A stretch of 64,000 nt of DNA from positions 59,155,257 through 59,219,256 of the forward strand of contig OX104128.1 of assembly GCA_944470555.2 (NCBI GenBank), given 5' to 3'. A program made the translations under genes and the position numbers. Origin of the DNA: Heterobilharzia americana. Its lineage: Eukaryota > Platyhelminthes > Trematoda > Strigeidida > Schistosomatidae. The stretch's first letter is position 1; each line of letters begins with the position of its first letter. Below, piece after piece: positions 10,590-19,683 of this stretch. The notes beneath the pieces were generated by a model. That model did not search any database. It saw nothing but the letters and a program-made list of their open reading frames with translations, and was not told the DNA's origin.

Positions 10590-11440
10590 TAAAGTTTACA
10601 AATAATATGTGAGAAAGAAAATGACCATGAACTTGCATTTTTTTGATATACTCTTGTATCGGAGGGAAGACGGATCTATCAGACGATCAATATATAGGAA
10701 GTCTACTTGGATAGGACAATACATGAGTTTTTACAGCTTTTGTCCGATGAAATATAAGAGAGGTTTATTAAGATGCTTATTCAATAGGATGCAAGGTATT
10801 TGAGTATCTGGTACGATGGACAACAGGAGAAAATCTCTGACTGACAGACACATTACAGTTTGCGAACCGTTGTAAAAAACAGCTGACCTCGAAGCCTATA
10901 ATTTTCTTGGTCTCGAAGATGGATATATTTCTTAAAGTACCATTTACAGAGGGGAAACGAATAGTATGATATTGATACAGAGATTAGAATCTGTTATCAG
11001 TAAAACATACTATGCAGCTCAGTTTATCATTGTTAAGACAACAAAACACCTACTTCGGTATAGACCTCAAACCTCACATAAATGATTATGTTACATCCCA
11101 CTTTGTTTACCAATTTATATGTATATGTGGGCACGCATAAATAAAGAGGAGTAATCGTTCAGTCCAGATTAGGATGAGTGAACAATATATACCGAAATGG
11201 CTTGAAAAACAGTTTAACATACAAACTTTGATAAGCGCAGATGATAGACATCTATCTTCATGTATACCAAAACACATCATCGAAATGAATCATAAGATTA
11301 ATATGAAAACAGCCTTTAATATATGTTATAGGAATAGTCGCGAGGGTGCATACAGAAATTTACTGAAGCGTTAGCCATTCGTAAATTTAAATCCTAATTG
11401 TGTGTACAAAAGCAATTTATTGTTTCATTTAATTTATTAT
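10590..11440 (+). mobile_element. Penelope-like element, RT C-terminus and GIY-YIG endonuclease
   Basis: The reading starts FFDILLYRREDGSIRRSIYR, then GQYMSFYSFCPMKYKRGLL. This is the region after the reverse transcriptase palm in Penelope-like elements, where FLDVLV and CPxxxKRGLV are typical. After stops it continues with a degenerate GIY-YIG: SEQYIPKWLEKQ, SSCIPKHIIEMNHKI, AFNICYRNSR and EALAIRKFK. Several stops make it a pseudogene. Confidence 0.8.
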
Positions 11441-11445
11441 ACTGG

Positions 11446-11545
11446 GTGATGATTGAAGATGAGATGAAAATTTCAACCGTTGCTGGATTCGAATCAACCA
11501 ACGACTATTGGGTTTCCAGTCCGGTGCTCTATCAACTAAGCTACA
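11446..11545 (-). repeat. tRNA-like SINE remnant (family D)
   Basis: The minus strand has AGCTTAGTTGATAGAGCACC (A box) and GATTCGAATCCAGC (B box). The same head recurs at 40562-40670. It lacks a proper tRNA fold. Confidence 0.55.
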
Positions 11546-11585
11546 AGTTCCAACTGCTGATCAGATTTTTTATTTCACTTCATTT

Positions 11586-12300
11586 AGTTTACCTTGGTAA
11601 TCTTTGATAATCTGATTATATTATGAAAGCGAATGTCACAACCTTTTCATATTCATTATATTTCACCTCTTTCATTTTCATATATAAATTGACTTGATAA
11701 GTAAATGTATAAAGGATCAGATTGTTAGAAATGTTGTATTGCGCAATTACATTACACATATGCGCTGTTCAAATAAATTTTTTTCTTCTAATAAAGTCAC
11801 CGAAATTTATTAAAGGGATTAATTGCTCCGAATTAAAGTATGTTAACTTTTCAATAGATAACTAATGCATTTTGACATTCTAAGTTGTGTAGGCAGTTGA
11901 CAAGATACCACTGAAATAAAGTGGATCCATTTTATACTTCTTTCATTATTGTTTCGTAATCTTGATAAACTGACTAGTCTAAGTGATTCATCCTTTGTCT
12001 TTGTATTACAGAAGGATAACAGCATCATTTCTAATATTCCTAGTACTAAAATTTTTTTCCTATTGAAACAGTTAATTTATAAATTACTATTTTTATTGAA
12101 CATCGAATATCACATTCCAATATATAATAACCTCTTGTTTTTAGTGGAAATACATTTTCAATTCTGCTTTTGTGTTGATGTACTTATGGACAAATTTGTC
12201 AGCCTACTCATTTTCAAATAGTGTTATCCAAGATTTTCAATTCTTCATCTAGATATATTTCAAATAATGTAGCTACTGTTCTGTAATTAAGAGTATTTAC
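11586..12300. other. No gene seen
   Basis: Very AT-rich. The open frames here are low-complexity Phe/Ile/Leu readings. Confidence 0.5.
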
Positions 12301-12359
12301 TTTGTTTTAAGTTGGTATTCATCATGGATCGACATCAGTTGGAGGGACATGAGAAACTT

Positions 12360-12412
12360 GGGAGCACTGGACAGCTGTTTCGTCCTAGTGTGAGACTCCT
12401 CAGCAGTGCGCA
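12360..12412 (-). ncRNA. Hammerhead ribozyme (family B), intact core
   Basis: CUGAGGAG and GAAAC are intact. Stem III is ACA/UGU and the triplet is GUC. Stem I GCACUG/CAGUGC is a perfect 6 bp. Stem II has one G-U pair. Confidence 0.78.
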
Positions 12413-12537
12413 CTCATGACCCCGCCAGGAATCGAACCCGCAACTTCCATGTTCCGTGGCACGCGACCCAGTAACTTAGTGGTAACGTGCTGGCCACGGA
12501 ACTTGCAGGCCGTGGATTCGATCTCTGAGGGGGTCAT

Positions 12538-12599
12538 GGGTGCGCACTGCTGAAGTGTCCCATACTAATGGGACGAAACATTTGTTGTCTAGTGCTCCC
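12538..12599 (+). ncRNA. Hammerhead ribozyme (family B), core-damaged
   Basis: The core reads CUGAAGUG, so the conserved A9 is U. Stem III has an insertion. Probably inactive. Confidence 0.6.
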
Positions 12600-12879
12600 G
12601 GGTTTCTAATGTTCCTCCAACTACTGTCACTTCATGATAAATATCAGCTTGAAAAATCTCTGAATCCCCACAAAACCCCCAAATTCATATTTACAATATT
12701 CCTTATAAACTGGTTAGGTTTGGAGTTAAGAATTCATGTATTGCTCTATCCCAGTACTGGTGAAATATAACTCTCTCTCTGATCCATTCATATGTTCCTA
12801 GTGTGACTATTTTACTTCTGTATTTGTTTGCGTACGTGAACTTTATGATGCTGGTGAGATAACCGACCACTTATTAACG

Positions 12880-13340
12880 TACGAATAAACTGAGCTGCAG
12901 TTCATTCTCTCCTGTTATACCCAATGTGAGACATGGTTGCTGATTGTAAGAGATACAAAGTGGTTACAAGTTTTTGATCACAAGTATCTTCATAGTATTG
13001 TATACATATAATGGAATCATCATATGAGCAATGTCGAGGTTAGACAAAGGATACTAGGCAAGGAAGACAAGTCAGTCTATGAGGTTATGAGCCTTTATTG
13101 ACTGAACTAACTTGAACATGTACTGTGTATGCCAAGTTGGATTCGATTGGAAGAGTATATTGAGTGGCCAGACTGAGACATGACACCATCACCACTACAC
13201 CGTTATGTTCTAATAGTTTATTCTCCTACATTCAACTTTGTCTACTTTGATAACACTATTATTCTATCCACCTTTTCTTTGTGTACTACTATGAAGTGTG
13301 GCAAATTGAAGTGATAGACTTATATGAAAGGTTTTACATT
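12880..13340 (+). mobile_element. RTE-C 3' fragment
   Basis: Degenerate 3' domain (GCETW-like, then the GRRGKSVDEVVNLHRL-like block at 13030-13130), followed by the family tail ending GTGTGGCAAATTGAA. Confidence 0.7.
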
Positions 13341-13734
13341 GGTTTTGTATGTCTTATGGCGTTACCCACTTCATTTAACATTTGTTCACTGTGTTTTAAT
13401 GTTTATTTCGGGTATGTTTTATACTGTACAAAGGTTTTTTTTTTGTATGTCGGCATAATGACTAGTAAGTAATCAATCAACTCTATATTTCTAGTTTTTA
13501 AAACACAAAGAAAAATTGTAGTCTTGACAACTGATTTGATAAGGTTTCGATAAACTGTTGACCATCGACTATATGATATTTCTGCGCATTATAAATATGT
13601 GATGCATAGTAGGCTAACATGACACTTTATCGAACTGATTAGTAAATGTCTGCTAATCAGGATTAAGTTATCAGCGGAATTTCTTTTCAAATTTAATCTC
13701 AAGTATAAGTACTGGCGTTTTAGATAACTAATAT

Positions 13735-13860
13735 TTTAAGATGGTATTCACCACCGACTGACATCATTCAGAAAACCATTGAAAACCTGATAACACTGAA
13801 CTGATGTTTTGTTCTATTATGGGATGCCTCAGCAGTGCTCACCCACGACCCTGTAAGCCG
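13735..13860 (-). repeat. Family B hammerhead repeat, half copy
   Basis: Terminus GGTATTCACCACCGACTGAC then a minus-strand hammerhead relic (core CUGAGGCA, GAAA box damaged), cut off at the tRNA-like part. Confidence 0.65.
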
Positions 13861-14029
13861 TTTAACTCTTCACGATATATAGTGCGACTATCTATTAAGG
13901 TTTCCATTTTAATCAAATTATTCACAATTGACGCTGATGTGTTTCTTTATGCATAAAAATGTGAAAATTCCTCAGTGTTACTGAAATATTTTTCGGGGGT
14001 AATTCTTAAAAAAAGTTAATAATAAAACT

Positions 14030-14400
14030 TTAATTTTGAGGTAGTATTCATCACGGACCGATATCAGTTAAAGAACCATTAGAAACCTGAAAGCACTGGA
14101 CAGCTGTTTCTTCCTAGTGTGGGACTCCTCAGCAGTATACACCGACTATCCGGCTGGGGATCAAACTCAGGACCTTCAGGTTTCATGGCGGACGTGTTAA
14201 CCATTTAGTCACTGGGTCGGAGTTCAATGGTTCACAGTTTCTGACTTCTATCAACTCGAGGTATAGCGTGACTATCACCCATGATCCTTCAGTTGGCATC
14301 CGCTTCCCTTCCGACTGGTTGACCCCAGTGCTTTTAGGTTTTAAATGGTTCTCCGAGTGATGTCACCCCTATGATGATTACTACCTCAAAATTAAAATCC
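14030..14400. mobile_element. Family B element, full length with inverted termini
   Basis: Left end TTTGAGGTAGTATTCATCAC and right end GATGATTACTACCTCAAAAT are inverted matches. Order: terminus, minus-strand hammerhead (14091-14138), minus-strand tRNA-like head, central segment with GGTATAGCGTGACTATCACC, right terminus. The right arm becomes homologous at CCAGTGC, which is where the hammerhead would cleave. Confidence 0.75.
14091..14138 (-). ncRNA. Hammerhead ribozyme (family B), near-intact
   Basis: CUGAGGAG, GAAAC and GUC are present. The closing pair of stem II is lost because GGAC reads GGAA. Confidence 0.6.
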
Positions 14401-14749
14401 TCATTCATCTCAAAGATACAAAACTTTAATCCTCACTCACGTAGATAATCAGTATGTATAAATTTATAAATTTCCGCTATAGTGACCTTATTCAGATCGA
14501 TAATCCCTGGACTTTTATGTTATACAACAATGTTAACTAAAAATGGTTAACTAACCTGACTACATTTTGTAGCCTAACAACCTACATAATAATATTGAAG
14601 TAAAAACTAATAATTGACATGCTAGGTTTATTGAGTGAATAACTTTTCTGTGAATATGATTGACGTATTTTCAAGATAAGTTTGTAAACTATAGTAGAAA
14701 TGTATTATTGCTTGTATTATACCATCGTTGATTGGACCAAATTAATCGG
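14401..14749. other. No gene seen
   Basis: AT-rich and featureless. Confidence 0.5.
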
Positions 14750-15120
14750 TCTCTATTGACATATGGGCTGCCGTGTGGATGCCTGGATATTACCCGTGTT
14801 CTAATTATAGTAATGATGGATAGTGGCTAGCAGTGGGATCCAGGATGCGCATTTTGTCCTATTTGGGACTCGTCATCTGGATGTACCTGCCTCCCAGTGA
14901 GTGACGTTCCTGCCACCGGGATTCAAACTCGGCACCGATCGCTTCAGACGCCAGAGCGTTATCCATTAGACCACCGAGTCACGATAGCCACTTTTTGTGC
15001 GACGGTTGTAATTTTTACTATTATTGCTTGTAGTATACTGTCGTTGATTGGACCGACAATACAAGCAATTATACTAAAACTATACAGGACGAAATGCGCA
15101 TCCTAGGTTCCACTGCTAGC
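14750..15120 (-). repeat. Smalpha-like SINE (family A) with an adjacent inverted half hammerhead
   Basis: The minus strand reads tRNA-like head (B box within 14916-14932), hammerhead relic (14835-14890) and tail. A plus-strand 3' half of a second hammerhead (AGGACGAAATGCGCATCC) lies at 15088-15105, giving a small inverted arrangement. Confidence 0.75.
14835..14890 (-). ncRNA. Hammerhead ribozyme (family A), core-damaged
   Basis: Stem I AUCCAG/CUGGAU is perfect, but the core reads AUGACGAG and the GAAA box has lost its G. Probably inactive. Confidence 0.6.
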
Positions 15121-16070
15121 CACTATATACATCATTACTATAATAAAAATGTGTGATACGTGTGACTATTTATCTGAGATAGTCATAGTTTGATAGACTT
15201 GTATTATTGATACTGGTTGGTGACTGAAGGTAAAATGAAGTGATCCAGAGGTGGGTAGTTCGAATTCTTCGGTTGCTGAGATTTCCATTTCACGTTCAGT
15301 TACCATCCACCGTTATTATGTATCATAGAAAAATATCATTTGGACAATATTTGAAAGTGAAGAGGAGAAAGTTTGTCTTGGCCTATCCTATCTTCTATTA
15401 TCCTATATATCTTTCATTCATCTTGGAGTTGAACCCATAGGCTCATTAAAAAGTTTTCTGGTCACTAGTAATCAAACGATCTATGATAGTTGAAGTAATA
15501 ATCTTTATATTGGTATTATACTTGGGACAGTGATTGGTACTTAAAAAAATATAACCTAATTCTGGTCAACTTGTATAGCAAACTGGACTGAAAGCTTAGG
15601 GCTCATTGATTTGAAAACAGAAACGATCTAGATTTTTACATTGATTAATCACTGAAGAGTAACCAATTTCTGATGATTTAGTCCCACTGCCGAGGTTAAG
15701 AAGTTCACCATCTTGATGAACACATTGTAAAGTGATCAGGAATAGACAACATGAAATTAGTTACCCTCCAGTAACCAATCAATGTATTTAATCCAGTTCT
15801 AAATACAGAACATCAGTTGCAACTCGAATATCTTAATGGTAATCTCGCTGACTATAAATACGCTGAGTAACATAGATTCATATTTCAGATGAGAAATCAC
15901 TTCTCTTGAGGTTTCAACTACACGTTACTGATCAATGCCAACAAGAACGAAACCTTCAAGTAAACAAATTCAATCTAAATCATCATACTTTCATGATGTT
16001 TTTGACTAATACTTAAACTTTCATCTGATAAGTTGTTATACAAAACTATAGTTATCAAACTGTTTGATAT
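15121..16070. other. No gene seen
   Basis: AT-rich. A tRNA-like B box (TAGTTCGAATTC, about 15257) hints at an eroded SINE. Confidence 0.5.
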
Positions 16071-16077
16071 AATAATT

Positions 16078-16492
16078 TCTTTCAAGTTGTTATTCATCGA
16101 AGACTGATATCAGTTGGAGGAACAAAGGAAACCTGGGAGCACTGGATAGCCGTTTCGTCCTAGTATGGGACTCCTCAGCAGTGCGCACCCGCGACCCCGC
16201 ACCACCAGGGATCGAACCTGCGACCTTCAGGTTCCGCGGCCAGTGCGTTACCACTGAGCCACTGGGTCACAATCCAACCATCCATATTTCCAACTTCTGT
16301 TAGCTCACGATATAGCGCAAACCGCCACCCAATGTCATCGATGAGTATCTGTCCTCACGGCCATCAGGCTTTGACTCCACCGGTCACGACTTCTCATTGG
16401 AACTTCGGGAATACGTCTCGAAGCTAGTCACCAATGAGCACCAGTTCAATTAAATGTCAGTCTTCGATGAATAACAATTTGAAATATTTCCA
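16078..16492. mobile_element. Family B hammerhead element, best full-length copy
   Basis: Inverted termini: TTTCAAGTTGTTATTCATCG on the left and CGATGAATAACAATTTGAAA on the right. The minus strand carries A box TGGCTCAGTGG (16261-16251), B box GGTTCGATCCC (16218-16208) and, immediately after, a hammerhead (16190-16135). The remaining central segment contains CTCACGATATAGCG. There is no coding capacity. It sits 57 bp before the plus-strand PAQR exon. Confidence 0.82.
16135..16190 (-). ncRNA. Hammerhead ribozyme (family B), intact core
   Basis: CUGAGGAG, stem II GUCC/GGAC and GAAAC are intact. Stem I is GCACUG/CAGUGC plus GGG/CCC. The cleavage triplet is AUC instead of GUC, and stem III has a C-A mismatch, so cleavage may be slow. 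Confidence 0.72.
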
Positions 16493-16548
16493 AATCTCCA
16501 CAACTCCCTCAAAATTTAATAATTTCTTTGTTCAATTTTTTTGAACAG

Positions 16549-16734
16549 CTTCAAAGTCATCAAATATTTCATGTGTTCGTGATTGTTGCAGCATTTGTTC
16601 ATTATCATGGAGTAATTCAACTAGCCAATTATCGATTATCAGAAGGTGACTGTCATCCATTAGTAGATATCTTTTTAAATAATCATAATTTCTATTCACT
16701 TTTGAATGTATCAAAACGTTTTGTTAATCCATAA
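16549..16734 (+). CDS. Terminal exon of a second PAQR paralogue (partial gene)
   Basis: After a T-rich acceptor ending GAACAG, 61 codons read LQSHQIFHVFVIVAAFVHYH and a diverged polar tail ending VSKRFVNP, then TAA. Both His of the HxxxH zinc motif are kept and the reading is undamaged, so this is probably a functional last exon rather than a relic. No upstream PAQR exon is seen between base 1 and 16549, although an exon 4 of about 127 codons would be obvious. If real, the last intron therefore exceeds 16.5 kb and starts outside the window. An orphan duplicated exon is the alternative. Confidence 0.8.
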   Translation, partial: LQSHQIFHVFVIVAAFVHYHGVIQLANYRLSEGDCHPLVDIFLNNHNFYSLLNVSKRFVNP

Positions 16735-16786
16735 TAAAAAAAGAAGAGAAACATGTTGAATTGTTAAAAGATTTTATTTGAGCACT

Positions 16787-16787
<1 letters not shown>

Positions 16788-16821
<34 letters not shown>
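16788..16821. repeat. CA microsatellite
   Basis: Uninterrupted (AC)n just downstream of the plus-strand PAQR exon. Confidence 0.95.
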
Positions 16822-17166
16822 GGTGTGAATAGTTCAAGTTGAATATAACAATAGTGAAATAGTTACAATTGAATGTATCATTGTTTACTATTCTCCCTAA
16901 ATATATCATTCTAATAAATTTTTGCTCTACACCTTTTAAACTTGATATCTCGAAAAAGATTCATTGAAAATTGAATAAATCTTTCAAACTTATAAGCTTA
17001 TTTCAGGTTAACATAATCTGATTTTATGATATAAGCCAGTATATCAATTTAATACTGATTTTTTTATTGTAATCAATTTGTTTCCAGGTAAAACAGTTCA
17101 TTTTTATCGATTAAAACACAAGGAACCATTACTGGTACATTTTTTATTGATTTTCGATTCGATTTG

Positions 17167-17167
<1 letters not shown>

Positions 17168-17210
<43 letters not shown>
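17168..17210. repeat. TA microsatellite
   Basis: Uninterrupted (TA)n. It makes the open frame 17078-17323 look longer than it is. Confidence 0.95.
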
Positions 17211-17212
<2 letters not shown>

Positions 17213-17399
17213 ATCATGTATTCTTTAAAAAAAAATCGTGTTCTCAGGAAAGTAGCACAAGTTTTACTAGGCATATTAAGAAATGAAAATCAGATCATAT
17301 TTTTCTCTTTTTGGTTTACATAAGAATGTTATACTGTATAGTTTATTGAAGTAAGTTAGACTCTATTTCAAATTTAATCAACTCCAATATTGATCTTAG

Positions 17400-17500
17400 T
17401 GACTAAAAGAAGATGAAGAGTTCAAGATGTGTGTTTCATCCTATTTGAGACTTGTTAGATGAATTTTGTTGCACCTATCTCAGTGAATTCTAATCTCTAT
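17400..17500 (-). repeat. Smalpha-like remnant
   Basis: GTGTTTCATCCTATTTGAGA is a decayed minus-strand family A hammerhead. No head or tail is recognisable. Confidence 0.45.
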
Positions 17501-17579
17501 GCAAGTCAGCAAGATGAATATAACATTATGGATATCCGATACTCTTGAGGCATCTTCATAGAAGCCTAATTGTAAATAA

Positions 17580-17957
17580 AGGTCGAGAGAATCGGACCTG
17601 TATAGAAACTGGAAATTACAAGTATCATAATAACAACAAATGATACTCGTTGTACAAGAGGTTGCTATCGTGCTTCAGTGGAAAAGGCTCTGGAGTTTGA
17701 ATCGATGGGTACTGGGTTTCAACTCCAGTGGGAACAAAGTCACCCACTAGGATGCAAGTACATCCAGCTGAGGAGTCCCAAATAGGATGAAACATGCATC
17801 CCGGATTCCTCTGCTAGTCAACGAGACCAACATAGCAATCGTGAATATTCAGCAGTACTGAAGCGCCCACATAGCAGCCCATCTGACAAGAGCAAAGGTT
17901 GATTAATTCGGTCCTATATAGCAAGGGGAAATTACAAGTATCGTAACTGCAATAGGT
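17580..17957 (+). repeat. Smalpha-like SINE (family A), head-to-tail partial dimer
   Basis: The unit starts AGGTCGAGAGAATCGGACCT at 17580. The same start, AGGTTGATTAATTCGGTCCT, returns at 17896 and runs about 62 bp. This gives a repeat period of about 316 bp. The first unit contains a decayed tRNA-like head and a hammerhead. Confidence 0.8.
17755..17812 (+). ncRNA. Hammerhead ribozyme (family A), core intact
   Basis: CUGAGGAG and GAAAC are present. Stem II closes with a G-U wobble. The triplet is AUC, stem III is weak, and stem I AUCCAG/CCGGAU has one mismatch. Confidence 0.65.
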
Positions 17958-19558
17958 TATCCTGGAAAACGTTTTTGAAGCTAATAAATAGATTGGGTAG
18001 AAGATACTTCAGACAGTAACTATTCAAAGGAGATCACTATTCATAAAGCTACAACTCCAATGGAGATATACTTGATGAGAACTTATTCCACAGACTATCG
18101 AGAAGCAGTCTTATTTCTCCCAATTACAGTTAGATGAAAACTAATCAGATACTACTACTACAACTACTGAACAACTTGAGCAGTTAGAAACCATTCAGGT
18201 CAGCCAGCCAACTAGATCAGAGTGATCAAACTAAACACCAAAAGACTGAGCCAACTCATCACAGGTGTATCCGAACAAATTCAACTCATAGAACCGATTT
18301 AGTTCAAATCACCTGAGTCTGACTTGGATAGACGTATGAGAAATAGCAACGTGAACCGTGAACAAACAGCTAGCATGGCTCAGGTCAGGCAGAGACTTCA
18401 TAGATCTTTCCCGCGTCTTAATTTGGGTATCCTTAGAGAAGGTGGCAGTTAGGAGTTTGAGGATTATTGCTTCCCCTTTGATTGTAACCTTACCTATGCA
18501 TACTATTACTTTAAAATTGAACTTGGAACCTTCAAATCTCGTAAAATGCTCAATGTTAACAGATTTGGCTAAATCTCTATACTGATATTTCTTGTATAAT
18601 CACTTTTAAATGTTATCAGCTATTAACTAGGATGTATCCTATGGACTGGAGATTCTTATTATAATTTTCACAGTTACCTACTTCAAGGGGAAGCGGAAGT
18701 TGTTGAATGTTCAGTGCTTCCATAAAAGACATCAATATGTAGTGAAAAAGAGCCTTCAAAATAATCAAGTCTTTGTTATCTCCTTCCTGATAATAAAATC
18801 TATAATATCCTGACTGAAGTTGTTACAAAAGCACTTAGAGTTTGGGGAAGATTCGAACACTAGGCGTGTGGTTTATACGATCATTATATGAGTGTTTATT
18901 TGGAACAGATATCCTCAAGGCTATTAAAAATAAAATGTTTCTTTTCTAGTTATCAAATTCATGTTCCAGCTACTGTAAGAGCTGTTTCTAGCCTCCTTAC
19001 TCGTCAATGACTAATAGATATTCGCTTAAATGATAAAAGTAAGACAATCTATCAGATTTCATATCTTACCCTTTATGAAGTGGTAAAGAATGCGTACGAA
19101 AATTCACCTTGAGAGTCCTCATTTTTGTTATACTAATAAACTGAAATATAATAAAGTATTAATAAAAGCGTAAAATTTGGTCACTGTAGTAGAATATAAT
19201 TCCATACTAGATTTGTTTATTTAATTTACAACACACAGTGAGTGATACAGTATTATTTACTTAGTGATGACGTATCAAGCATAAATTATCATTGCTCATA
19301 ATCATATCAATTTAATCAAACAGCACTTTCGATACCTGATTTTTGTACTCCTGTCACCCACCTCATATTCTTTGTTTCTATTGGTCGAAATGTTATCCAT
19401 ATCTACAGTATAGCTGTTGCATCATTCATATTACATGTATTGGGTGGTGGTTGATTCGGTGAATAAAGATTCAGTAATTAATCGCGATCTCTCTCCACCT
19501 ATTTATACTGGATTGAAGTACAGTGGTTTCATCCCACCCTATTGTGTGCATGCGTTGT
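17958..19558. other. No gene seen
   Basis: No gene or known repeat recognised. The open frame 18358-18585 (75 codons) has no recognisable domain. Confidence 0.5.
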
Positions 19559-19683
19559 GATTATTATTATTATTTGTCCCTTGGGTTCCTAGTGAAACAT
19601 AAGGCTTCAGTAGCACGTCGCCATTCCACTCTGTTTTCTGCAATCTTTTGAACCTGGCTCCAAGACAGCCCACAACCTCTCAT
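19559..19683 (-). mobile_element. RTE-A 3' end, outer half of an interrupted copy
   Basis: The minus strand gives the tail ATAATAATAATAAT, the RNPRDK-like end and WRRATEAL. It continues at 23200 after the nested RTE-B. Confidence 0.88.
19672..19683. repeat. Target-site duplication of the nested RTE-B, left copy
   Basis: ACAACCTCTCAT, identical to 23200-23211. Confidence 0.9.

Larger units (their letters stand above)
12305..12662. mobile_element. Family B hammerhead element, symmetrical inverted copy
   Basis: Ends are TTTTAAGTTGGTATTCATCA and, reversed, a matching terminus. The left arm contains a minus-strand hammerhead and the right arm a plus-strand one. The centre holds a tRNA-like head (A box TAACTTAGTGG near 12472, B-box-like GGATTCGATC near 12513). 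Confidence 0.8.

Noticed and set aside
13281..13472. 63-codon open frame rich in aromatic residues (similar ones at 32201-32419 and 39384-39572)
   Set aside because: These lie in the shared 3' tail of RTE-C copies and read it in a non-coding way.
15088..15120. Hammerhead 3' half (AGGACGAAATGCGCATCC)
   Set aside because: The core 5' half is missing, so it cannot form a ribozyme alone; kept only as part of the SINE entry.
16208..16261. A and B boxes suggesting a functional tRNA gene (also at 4640-4694, 12472, 26080, 60990)
   Set aside because: The sequences lack a credible acceptor stem and continue into repeat bodies; they are SINE heads, not tRNAs.
17078..17323. 81-codon plus-strand open frame
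   Set aside because: It is held open by a TA microsatellite (IYIYIY run) and has no other support.
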